Position numbers and translations under genes: made by a program. The notes beneath the pieces are model-generated. The model worked only from the letters and a program-made list of their open reading frames with translations. It was not told the DNA's origin and did no database searches. A DNA stretch of 59,228 nucleotides from Eubacteriales bacterium (GTDB lineage: Bacteria > Bacillota > Clostridia > Lachnospirales > Lachnospiraceae), in the NCBI GenBank assembly GCA_030536995.1, contig JAUNOY010000018.1:1-59228 (forward strand), written 5' to 3'. Of the stretch, positions 19,783-27,479 are shown piece after piece (within the stretch, counting starts at the first letter, position 1; every line of letters starts with the position of its first letter).

Positions 19783-20688
19783 TTAATTCAATTTTATTCC
19801 TGCAAATAAAGAGCCGAGGGAAGTTGTTGCCTCCTCTCCCGCATCCGGAAGCTCAATTGTTTCTTCTTCTATTTCTTTTGCCATAACGTCAGAAGCTTCT
19901 TTTATACTGAGACTGATTTTCCCATCCTTTACAGCAGTCACTTTTACTTTTACCTTATCTCCGACAGCAAGAACTTCTGATGGTTTCTTTATTCTTTTTT
20001 CACAAATCTGGGAAATGTGAACAAGACCGGAAAGTCCGTTTCCGAGATTTACGAAAGCTCCATATGTCTGAAGACTTTCTACTGTTCCCTCTGTTACAAG
20101 ACCAACCTCCAGATTGGACACCTTGTTCTTTCTCTCCTCTTCTGCTTTTTCTCTTAAAATCTCTTTTGCAGAAAGGATCAGTCTGCCGCTCTCCTTGTCT
20201 ACGTCAAATACCTGTACCTGAATATGTCTGTTCAGATATTCATTTGTATCCTCAACATAATTAAGTGCCAGCTTCGAAGCCGGAATAAAACCGCGGACGT
20301 CTTCTACATATACGATTACACCGCCATTTACAATTCCTTTTACCACTACATCAAGCACTTCCCCAGACTCTTTTAATTCTTTTAATCTGTCCCATGCCAG
20401 CACATCGTTAGCCTCTGTTCTGGATAAAAGGATATTTCCGTGTCCGTCATCTTTTCTTACGACAGTCGCAGAAACTTCATCGCCTACGTGTACTTCCTCT
20501 TTTACATTAAATCCAGGTTCTCTGCTGTAATCCTCCACCGGAATAATTCCCTCTGCATAATATTTCAGATCAAGTACCACTTCTTTTTCATCTACACTGA
20601 TTACAGTTCCTGTAAGAATATCGCCTTCTTCAATCTTCTTAAAAGACGCCTCAAGTTCTGCTTCGAAATCTTTCATTGTTTCAGCCAT
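19783..20688 (-). CDS. rpsA: S1 RNA-binding domain protein (ribosomal protein S1-like)
   Basis: A 301-residue protein with three S1 repeats at about 17-88, 105-170 and 190-260 (the third reads GLVTEGTVESLQTYGAFVNL), followed by an acidic tail. It is shorter than the six-repeat E. coli S1 and resembles the Gram-positive short form (YpfD). It would bind mRNA on the 30S subunit or act as a general RNA-binding protein. It has a strong AAAGGAG ribosome site and an extended -10 promoter immediately downstream of a hairpin-rich element. Confidence 0.85.
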   Translation of the reverse strand: MAETMKDFEAELEASFKKIEEGDILTGTVISVDEKEVVLDLKYYAEGIIPVEDYSREPGFNVKEEVHVGDEVSATVVRKDDGHGNILLSRTEANDVLAWDRLKELKESGEVLDVVVKGIVNGGVIVYVEDVRGFIPASKLALNYVEDTNEYLNRHIQVQVFDVDKESGRLILSAKEILREKAEEERKNKVSNLEVGLVTEGTVESLQTYGAFVNLGNGLSGLVHISQICEKRIKKPSEVLAVGDKVKVKVTAVKDGKISLSIKEASDVMAKEIEEETIELPDAGEEATTSLGSLFAGIKLN

Positions 20689-20766
20689 AATTCTTTCTCC
20701 TTTTGCTTATCCTCTATATCTATCTTTTCACACTTATTTTTCCAAAATTATCGTAGTATTTTTTTC

Positions 20767-20775
20767 ATTATAGCA
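20767..20775 (-). promoter_or_regulatory. Extended -10 promoter of rpsA
   Basis: TGCTATAAT on the minus strand, 79 bp upstream of the rpsA start and about 20 bp past the T run of the structured element. No good -35. Confidence 0.55.
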
Positions 20776-20796
20776 CACCCTCCGAAGAATGGAAAT

Positions 20797-20930
20797 AAAA
20801 AAAGCCCCTGAAAAAGGCCTGTATACGAGGAGTGCCCCGGCAGTGGTTTACCGGGGCAATTATTATGAAAAAATATATGTGTAATGCTAACATTACAACG
20901 TCTTGTGTACGTTCTTTCGAACTGATTATA
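20797..20930 (-). ncRNA. Candidate structured small RNA or leader upstream of rpsA
   Basis: On the minus strand: a perfect TATAAT at 20925-20930, then in order a GTTC-GAAA-GAAC tetraloop hairpin (20911-20922), alternative arms AACGT/ACGTT (20897-20913), a 7-bp hairpin TGTAATG/CATTACA (20880-20897), an 8-bp GC hairpin TGCCCCGG/CCGGGGCA (20833-20858), and a weak GGCC-type stem with seven T (20797-20819). No reading frame covers it. It does not match a family I know. It could be an independent sRNA or an attenuator of rpsA. Confidence 0.45.
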
Positions 20931-21260
20931 TAATAGCAATCATTTATGAACAGAATATGAATAATATATGAAACCATAATTAACTTTCGTTTATTTGCAC
21001 AATTTTATTTTTATATTTATCATTTTTTTATAAATTTATCACACACATTCGAACTGCTATCTGCTCTATGAATGTATATTTTTAGGCAAAATTTTTCTTC
21101 TGTTTTTTTCCATCCAACCTTTCATCCACTTCCGAATAGCATCAATCCTTCCCTGTCTTATTCCTATGCTCTGACACATTCACAATTCTTTCGACATTTG
21201 TTCAAAATTTTTTCATAACTTAAACATGATTCTCTCATATATATCCTATATACTGTAACC

Positions 21261-21291
21261 ATAAAAATAATACAGCCAACATTATTTTTAT
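21261..21291. repeat. Perfect 11-bp inverted repeat, AT-only arms
   Basis: ATAAAAATAAT and ATTATTTTTAT flank the 9-base centre ACAGCCAAC. The arms contain only A and T, so it is a weak RNA hairpin but a plausible protein-binding site. No gene is adjacent. Confidence 0.6.
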
Positions 21292-21309
21292 AAAATTTCT
21301 TTTTCATAT

Positions 21310-21335
21310 GTTGATTACTCCCCAAAGTAATCAAC
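21310..21335. repeat. Perfect 10-bp inverted repeat
   Basis: GTTGATTACT and AGTAATCAAC flank CCCCAA. No T run follows on either strand, so it is not a clean terminator. It is 40 bp from the ksgA terminator. Confidence 0.6.
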
Positions 21336-21373
21336 TCTCCTTCCTTTTAAAAAATAAATTCGAGATGTAACAT

Positions 21374-21408
21374 GCAAAAAGCATCCGTCTAGCCATCGGA
21401 TGCTTTTT
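21374..21408 (-). terminator. Intrinsic terminator after ksgA
   Basis: A perfect 12-bp stem, AAAAAGCATCCG / CGGATGCTTTTT, with a 9-nt loop and T run, about 12 bp after the ksgA stop. Confidence 0.9.
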
Positions 21409-21419
21409 GTTTTGTCTTT

Positions 21420-22304
21420 TTATTCGTTTTTTAAATCATAAAATGAATTTGCCAATTCTGCAAACTTCTCCAGAGTCAGCGCCTCTCCTCTGATATTCAA
21501 AGATAACCCGCAGTTTGTAAGTGCTTTTTCAATTTCTTCTTTGGAAAAGCTTAATTCCTGAGAATTTTTCAGTCCATTGACCAGAGTTTTTCTCCTCTGA
21601 TTAAACGAAGCACGAATAATCCTGAACATCAACTTTTCATCTTTTACCTGTACAGGAGGTTCTTCATATTTTTCCAGACGAATAACGGCACTTCCAACCT
21701 TCGGTCTCGGCATAAAACAGTTTGGCGGAACATTCGCGACAATCTGAGGCTTTGCGTAATACTGCACAGCCAGAGACAGTGCGCCATAATCTTTAGTTCC
21801 CGGCCCCACCTGCATTCTGTCTGCAACCTCTTTTTGAACCATGATTGTAATGGAATCAATCGGCACTTTATTTTCAAAAAGCCCCATAATAATCGGCGTT
21901 GTAATGTAATAAGGCAGATTCGCTACCACCTTAATTGGTCGTCCGCCATTTTTTTCAAGAGCAAGCTGCCTTAAATCAACTTTAAGAACATCGTTATTAA
22001 TCACAGTTACATTATTCCAGTCCTTAAGAGTATCTGCAAGAATCGGAATCAGCGTATTATCAATTTCTACTGCAGCCACTTCCCTTGCAGCCTCTGCAAG
22101 ATACTGTGTCATCGTCCCTATTCCGGGCCCGATTTCCAGAACAAAATCATCCTTCGTAATATTTGCAGAAGCAATAATCTTTTCCAGAACATGAGTGTCG
22201 ATCAGAAAGTTCTGACCAAATCGTTTCTGGAAAGCGAAATTATACTTCTGAAGCACCTCTATGGTATATTTGGGATTTCCCAGATAAGGTTTGGCCATAA
22301 TCAT
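21420..22304 (-). CDS. ksgA: 16S rRNA dimethyladenosine transferase (A1518/A1519)
   Basis: A 294-residue KsgA/RsmA methyltransferase that dimethylates two adenosines near the 3' end of 16S rRNA; its loss gives kasugamycin resistance. Signatures: QKFGQNFLID-like QKRFGQNFLIDTHVL, motif I VLEIGPGIGTMT, motif IV NLPYYITTP, and RKTLVNGL near the C-terminus. Two nearby in-frame ATGs (22304, 22298) compete; AAGGAAG lies upstream of both. It lies 47 bp after the TPR/NTPase gene and ends at a strong terminator. Confidence 0.95.
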   Translation of the reverse strand: MIMAKPYLGNPKYTIEVLQKYNFAFQKRFGQNFLIDTHVLEKIIASANITKDDFVLEIGPGIGTMTQYLAEAAREVAAVEIDNTLIPILADTLKDWNNVTVINNDVLKVDLRQLALEKNGGRPIKVVANLPYYITTPIIMGLFENKVPIDSITIMVQKEVADRMQVGPGTKDYGALSLAVQYYAKPQIVANVPPNCFMPRPKVGSAVIRLEKYEEPPVQVKDEKLMFRIIRASFNQRRKTLVNGLKNSQELSFSKEEIEKALTNCGLSLNIRGEALTLEKFAELANSFYDLKNE

Positions 22305-22351
22305 TACTTCCTTTTCATTTTATTTATTTCTAAACCGGAATCTTCTCCGAC

Positions 22352-24688
22352 TTAGACAAAGTCTTTCTCATAGAGAACGATAAATCCGTCATTATCTGTA
22401 CGTTTCTTGGAAATATTTCGTTTAAACTTGCGAATGCCGCCCTGAGATTTCATAATTGCAGCATCAATCAATTCCTTCACAGCGCCAACACTCATAGGCT
22501 CATCTTCCTTCTGGTTGGTACTGATCAGATTATAAAGAGCCAGCATCCCCATCTGATCAATGGTATATCCATTCTCTTTCGTATAAACTCTTGCAAAGTT
22601 TACAAGCTCATCGTTTGTAAAAACAGGAATATTAATCATGGACGTAAACTTTTTCGCAAATTTCGGAAATCTCGCAATCAGTTTACGCATACCAATCTTC
22701 TCATCCTCAATAATCACGATCATGCCTTCCGTATCTGCTTCCATTGCCTTATCAAGCATATCCACTGTCTGCTGATTTAACTGATTGGCATTTTCAATAA
22801 CAAGAAATCCGCCGGAAAGTTTCTTCACGATTGCAGGAATGTCCTTATCATTAATCTGATCTGCAAAAACATAGGCAACCTTGGATGCTTCTATGTTAAG
22901 TTCCTTGCAGATTGCAGGAATCAACCCTGAAATCAGTCTTGTCTTTCCGCATTCTCTTCCACCCATGATGATGATATTTCCCGTTTTGGAAGTTGTATCC
23001 GCAGCTGCAAGCTGCACATCGCATAATGTATCAATCAGCTGTTCTTCCAGTCCCGGAACTTTAACAAAGTATGTAAAAATCTTTTTCTCCTCATCACGAA
23101 GTTCTCTTTCACGAGGAACAATATCAAGAGGATCTGTCTCCTCTCCTGTCTGGAAAGAAGCAATTAACTGCTCAAGCTCTTCCTCTTCTGTAAGAGCTCT
23201 TTTCTCCAACTGAGGTTCATCTGAAACCGGTTCATCTTTCACAAGCGTATCTGCCGGTTCTTTCAGAAGCTCTCCAAGAAAATCCTCTTCCTCACTGTCC
23301 GGAAGATTAAATTCCGGGGTTCGGGAAGTCGGTCCATTCAGAAATTCTTCCTCTGCGCTCTGCAGATCTTCTTCTGTCAGGAACTCTTCCTCCTCCAGTC
23401 TTGGAACCTTCTGCGGTTCTTCTTCTCCACCTACAGTTTCTTCCTCCATCATCTCGGCAGTCTCATCTGCCTCCGGTTCTTTCGGAATCTCGATTCCCTG
23501 CGCAGAAGCAGCTGCCAGAATAGTATCCTCCAGATTAAAGTCAAAATCAAAGTTTTTCTTTTCTTCCGCAATTTCTTCCGGTGTGATATCCGGTGCTGAA
23601 ATAGACGGGGCCTGAGGAATATCTATTTTTTTCATAGAATCAGGAATCTTGAGCTCCGGCATTTTTATAGTATTGGAAAAATCAGGCTTCACACCCGGAG
23701 TTTCCGGCTCAAGAGCAGGCACATTCTCCGGTTCGGAAACAGAATTTCCTGTTTTTATAAGTTCTTCCGGAATAGATTTCTCAACCTCTGCTTCATCGCT
23801 CTGGTTTTCTTCCAAGTCGTCTTCTTTCTTTTTACCGTTAAAAATATCGCGTATACCTTTGGATATCTTTTCCTGAAGGCTCTCCACACTGTTGAGATCC
23901 CTTTCATCAAGACGAATGCTTTCAATTCGCTTATTCTCTGGTTTTTCTGAAGCTTCTGCTGCCTCTTCCTGGCCATTCTTTGAAGCATCTTCCTCCATTG
24001 CTTTCTTCTCTTCCGGTGTGATCAGCTTCGGAATAAACTGTTGTTCAAATTTCTCACGCTCAGCTCCTGTAAGCTCTCCCATACGCATCTTAAGGTCCAG
24101 AGTCTTTGTTACATATTTGCCCTCGCTGAACCACAGAATAATCTCATTACACAAATCAAGACATCTTTCTTTATCCCCGGCTTTATAGTAAAGGGTTGCC
24201 AGTTCATAAGACCATTTTTCTGTAAACTCTCTGTCCTTGTACTCTTCCAGAATCTTAATCTGCTCATTTAAAGATGCATTCTTTGCTCTGGCAATCTTAT
24301 ATTCCAGAATATACTGCGTGTTATCATTTGACGCCACCTGTTTATATTCATCAAAAAATTCTACAGCATCTTCAATATCATTCATCTTCAATGAAATTTC
24401 AATCAGACGGTACAGAATATTTTTTCCGATAGATGCCCGGTTATAAGCCAGGAGAAAAATTTCCTTACTATCTTCGTACCGCTTGTTTGCAGCATAAATT
24501 TCACCTACGACACACAGTGTGCGAACATTTTTTACACGACGCCAGTCAATACTGTCCACAATACTCATAGCGCCTTTATAGTCCTTAAGCTGAACCAGTT
24601 TGTTAATTTCTTCAAGTTTTATCCGAAATTCTTCTTTGTCCAATACATTCACCAACTTTCCCGGAGATAATATCTCCAAACTCATCAT
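22352..24688 (-). CDS. TPR-like protein with acidic linker and degenerate CbxX-type NTPase domain
   Basis: A 778-residue protein of a type kept beside recF in Lachnospiraceae. Three parts: helical TPR-like repeats (about 1-215), a very acidic low-complexity linker (about 230-525), and a C-terminal AAA-like domain (about 550-750) with Walker A GGRECGKTRL. The Walker B position reads FLVIENANQL, so the usual DE is EN and ATP hydrolysis may be impaired. The basic tail has KFKRNISKKR. The start is unclear: no good ribosome site precedes the ATG pair at 24688/24685. Function unknown; cytoplasmic scaffold is my inference. Confidence 0.75.
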   Translation of the reverse strand: MMSLEILSPGKLVNVLDKEEFRIKLEEINKLVQLKDYKGAMSIVDSIDWRRVKNVRTLCVVGEIYAANKRYEDSKEIFLLAYNRASIGKNILYRLIEISLKMNDIEDAVEFFDEYKQVASNDNTQYILEYKIARAKNASLNEQIKILEEYKDREFTEKWSYELATLYYKAGDKERCLDLCNEIILWFSEGKYVTKTLDLKMRMGELTGAEREKFEQQFIPKLITPEEKKAMEEDASKNGQEEAAEASEKPENKRIESIRLDERDLNSVESLQEKISKGIRDIFNGKKKEDDLEENQSDEAEVEKSIPEELIKTGNSVSEPENVPALEPETPGVKPDFSNTIKMPELKIPDSMKKIDIPQAPSISAPDITPEEIAEEKKNFDFDFNLEDTILAAASAQGIEIPKEPEADETAEMMEEETVGGEEEPQKVPRLEEEEFLTEEDLQSAEEEFLNGPTSRTPEFNLPDSEEEDFLGELLKEPADTLVKDEPVSDEPQLEKRALTEEEELEQLIASFQTGEETDPLDIVPRERELRDEEKKIFTYFVKVPGLEEQLIDTLCDVQLAAADTTSKTGNIIIMGGRECGKTRLISGLIPAICKELNIEASKVAYVFADQINDKDIPAIVKKLSGGFLVIENANQLNQQTVDMLDKAMEADTEGMIVIIEDEKIGMRKLIARFPKFAKKFTSMINIPVFTNDELVNFARVYTKENGYTIDQMGMLALYNLISTNQKEDEPMSVGAVKELIDAAIMKSQGGIRKFKRNISKKRTDNDGFIVLYEKDFV
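24663..24677. repeat. 15-bp palindrome at the 5' end of the TPR/NTPase gene
   Basis: GGAGATA-A-TATCTCC is a perfect 7-1-7 palindrome covering codons 4-9. It may be a hairpin hiding or supplying a ribosome site (GGAG occurs within it) or an operator. The absence of another ribosome site makes it notable. Confidence 0.5.
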
Positions 24689-24738
24689 TACACAGTCTTA
24701 GTCCCAGTTTATCATAAGCAGTCACTCTTTGTCAAAAA

Positions 24739-25830
24739 CTACTTCTGATACGGTTCATAAACCTGTCCCTTCACAACATGAAAAACCTTATTTATTTCAA
24801 AACGGTGACTGATAAAATCATCCAGACCCGTACAGGTTATCATCGTCTGAATATCATGGATACTCTCCAGAAGGTACGTCTGTCTGCTGCTGTCAAGCTC
24901 AGATAATACATCGTCAAGAAGAAGAACCGGCGTATCCTTTATTTTACGCTTCACAATATAAATTTCAGACAGTTTCAGAGAAAGAGCAGCCGTACGCTGC
25001 TGTCCCTGAGAGCCAAATCTTCGGATATCGATTCCGTTTGCCTTTACGCAGAGATCGTCTCTGTGGGGACCTACTGAAGTTAGCTTCATACGCATATCCC
25101 GTTCTCTGTTTTTTATAAGCTCCTTCTCGAAATTCTCCTCACTGACACTTGGCTCATAAAGAACCTCCAGCTCTTCCGCTCCTCCTGTGAGATTGCTGTG
25201 GATTCCATGAATTATCTCATTTAATTCCTTTACAAACTCCTTCCGCTTTCGTATAATCTGCTGTCCGTAATTTGTAATCTGCATATCCCAGATATCAAGC
25301 GTATCCTTAAGTCCCGGATTCACATAAAGATCCTTAAGAAGTTTGTTTCTCTGGTTTAGAATATGATTATAATTTGCCAGATCCGTAAGATATATTTTAT
25401 CAAGCTGACAAAGTTCCAGATCAAGAAATCTTCTTCTTTCTCCCGGTCCGTTTTTGATAATATTCAGATCTTCCGGTGAGAAAAAAACCATATTTACAAC
25501 TCCAAAAAGCTCACTGGCCTTCCTGATAGGAAGACCATTGATTGCTGCGCCTTTTGCCTTATTTTTCTTCAAATGCATATCAATCTTATACGGCGCCCCA
25601 TCCTTTTTCACAATCATGCGTATATGTGATTCCTCTTCATCGAAGCGGATCATTTCCCTGTCCTTACTTCCTTTGTGTGATTTTGTTGTGCCGCACAGAT
25701 AAACAGATTCCAAAATATTTGTTTTTCCCTGAGCATTGTCTCCATAAAAAATATTCGTCCCTTTATCCAGAGTAAGCTCCAGAGAATCATAATTTCTGAA
25801 ATTTTTTAATTGAACGGATTCAATATACAT
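24739..25830 (-). CDS. recF: DNA replication and repair protein RecF
   Basis: A 363-residue SMC-like ATPase that helps RecO/RecR load RecA at gapped DNA. Walker A GDNAQGKTNI (about 30-39), ABC-type signature RFGSQGQQRTAALSL, and Walker B PVLLLDDVLSELD are all intact. It starts 4 bp after the S4-protein stop with AGGTGA as ribosome site, so the two are coupled. Standard length and standard origin-proximal position. Confidence 0.96.
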   Translation of the reverse strand: MYIESVQLKNFRNYDSLELTLDKGTNIFYGDNAQGKTNILESVYLCGTTKSHKGSKDREMIRFDEEESHIRMIVKKDGAPYKIDMHLKKNKAKGAAINGLPIRKASELFGVVNMVFFSPEDLNIIKNGPGERRRFLDLELCQLDKIYLTDLANYNHILNQRNKLLKDLYVNPGLKDTLDIWDMQITNYGQQIIRKRKEFVKELNEIIHGIHSNLTGGAEELEVLYEPSVSEENFEKELIKNRERDMRMKLTSVGPHRDDLCVKANGIDIRRFGSQGQQRTAALSLKLSEIYIVKRKIKDTPVLLLDDVLSELDSSRQTYLLESIHDIQTMITCTGLDDFISHRFEINKVFHVVKGQVYEPYQK

Positions 25831-25834
25831 TCAC

Positions 25835-26044
25835 TCACCTGATTACTTTAATTTCATTACCGTCATAAGAAATTACGTCGCCCTCATAAACTTTCCGTCC
25901 ACGGCGGACATCCACTTCACCATTGACCTTTACCAGTCCATCCGCAATTACGTATTTTGCCTCTACTCCGTCCTCCACAACGCCTGCAAGTTTCAGCGCC
26001 TGACCCAGTTTAATGAATTCATCTCTTATACAAATTTCCTGCAT
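25835..26044 (-). CDS. Small S4-domain RNA-binding protein (YaaA-like)
   Basis: A 69-residue protein consisting of a single S4 fold: IKLGQALKLAGVVEDG, AKYVIADGLVKVNGEVDVRRGRKVYEGDVI. It matches the YaaA/RlbA family between dnaN and recF in Bacillus, which takes part in late 50S assembly. The conserved Arg-Arg-Gly-Arg-Lys surface would contact RNA. It is coupled to recF and lies 19 bp after dnaN. Confidence 0.92.
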   Translation of the reverse strand: MQEICIRDEFIKLGQALKLAGVVEDGVEAKYVIADGLVKVNGEVDVRRGRKVYEGDVISYDGNEIKVIR

Positions 26045-26063
26045 AATTATACACCCCTTATCT

Positions 26064-27179
26064 TTATCTCGCCTGATTCTGATTTATATTAACCGGAAGA
26101 ATTAAATATGTGTAGTTTTCTTCGTCATCCCTGATAAAGCATGGTGCTTTCGGGTTTACAAGGTAGATATTTATCATTTCATCATCAATCACCTTCAGAG
26201 CATCAATTAAAAACTTGGGATTAAATCCAATCAGAATATCTTTGCCCTCTTTATCAATATCAATATCCTCATTCATGGATCCCATAGCAGAATCAATCTT
26301 CAGTTCCATAGAATTATCTGTAATACTGATGATAATCGGTTTCTTATCTCCCTCTCTTACAAGAAGAGTTGCTCTGTCAATACAGTCAAGAAATTCTTTT
26401 TTGTTAATGGTAAGTTTCGTCTCATAATCACTGGAAAGCATCTGGTCAATTCTGAAATATTCTCCCTCAATAAGTCTGGAAACTACCATGGTCTGATCAA
26501 ATTCAAATAAAATATGATTTTTGGTAAAGAAAATGCTGACCTGATCATCCACTTCGCCGGAAAGAATCTTGCTGATTTCATTTAAAGTTTTTCCTGGTAC
26601 AACTACTTTACGATCTGAATAGCTGTTTTTCAGATCCATTTTTCGAATGGAGATTCTGTGTCCATCCAGTGAAACTATTTTCAGGCAATTATCTTTAATT
26701 TCAAACAGTTCCCCCGTCATTAAACGATTATTTTCATTTACAGCAATGGAGAAAATAGTCTGACGAATCATCTCTTTTAAAGTATATTGTGAGATAGTCA
26801 GAGATTCATCTCTTTCTATGATTGGGAGATAGGCAAAATCTTCCCCTGATTTTCCAGGAATATTAAATTTCGCTTTTTCACATGTAATGGTGGCAGTAAA
26901 TTTATCATCCGTTTTAATTGTTACATCATTATCCGGAAGACGTCTGATGATTTCATAAAAAATTTTTGCATCAAGAGCAATAATACCCTTTTCTACAATA
27001 GTACCTTCTACAATTGTTTCAATACCAAGTTCCATATCGTTGGTTGTAAATTTAATCTGGTTTGTAGTTGCATCAATTAAAATACAGCCAAGAATTGGCA
27101 TTGTCGTTTTTGATGGTACTGCTTTTAGAGATATGTTTACGCTTTTGAGTAAATTGTTTTTGTTACATATAATTTTCAT
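26064..27179 (-). CDS. dnaN: DNA polymerase III beta subunit (sliding clamp)
   Basis: A 371-residue clamp with three similar domains. The N-terminus MKIICNKNNLLKSVNISLKA and the C-terminal LILPVNINQ are characteristic; KSGEDFAYLPIIE lies at the first domain border. It encircles DNA as a dimer and tethers polymerase III. It lies 300 bp downstream of dnaA, separated by a DnaA-box region, so it likely also has a promoter of its own. GGGAG precedes the ATG by 11 bases. Confidence 0.97.
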   Translation of the reverse strand: MKIICNKNNLLKSVNISLKAVPSKTTMPILGCILIDATTNQIKFTTNDMELGIETIVEGTIVEKGIIALDAKIFYEIIRRLPDNDVTIKTDDKFTATITCEKAKFNIPGKSGEDFAYLPIIERDESLTISQYTLKEMIRQTIFSIAVNENNRLMTGELFEIKDNCLKIVSLDGHRISIRKMDLKNSYSDRKVVVPGKTLNEISKILSGEVDDQVSIFFTKNHILFEFDQTMVVSRLIEGEYFRIDQMLSSDYETKLTINKKEFLDCIDRATLLVREGDKKPIIISITDNSMELKIDSAMGSMNEDIDIDKEGKDILIGFNPKFLIDALKVIDDEMINIYLVNPKAPCFIRDDEENYTYLILPVNINQNQAR

Positions 27180-27479
27180 TGTGTGTATAACTCCCTTTCT
27201 GGATAAAGTGGTTTGTTTATAGAAAATATTTAAGAAAAAATCCGCCGTAACCGCCGTAGGGGGTGTGAATATGTGAAAAACTCCATTGGAGGTAGTAAAT
27301 ACAAGGGGTTCGAGTATGGATAACTTCGTGTAAAGTTGTGGTTAAAGTATGTGAATAACTTGTGTACAACTGGAAGGTGTCATTTTCCCTAAAAAGTTAT
27401 ACACACTTATACACATTCTATCAACATTCTTTACACCCCGTTTATGGAAACTTATCCACATAGTTCTTTATAAGGAAGT
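27180..27479. other. oriC sub-region between dnaA and dnaN
   Basis: A non-coding 300 bp containing perfect DnaA boxes TTATACACA at 27397-27405 and 27407-27415 and TTATCCACA at 27452-27460, plus near matches (GGATAACTTCG, GAATAACTTGTGT, TATAACTCC near dnaN). A GC-rich direct repeat CCGCCGTAACCGCCGTAG sits at about 27241. It matches the incC position of the Bacillus bipartite origin. Confidence 0.8.

Larger units (their letters stand above)
20931..21373. other. AT-rich intergenic stretch between the rpsA leader and ksgA
   Basis: About 440 bp with no credible reading frame, ribosome site or known RNA. The only structures I see are the two inverted repeats listed separately (21261-21291, 21310-21335). 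Base composition is noticeably more AT-rich than the genes on either side. Confidence 0.6.

Noticed and set aside
27241-27258. CCGCCGTA direct repeat as an origin iteron
   Set aside because: Only two copies, and DnaA boxes explain the origin; mentioned under the oriC feature only.
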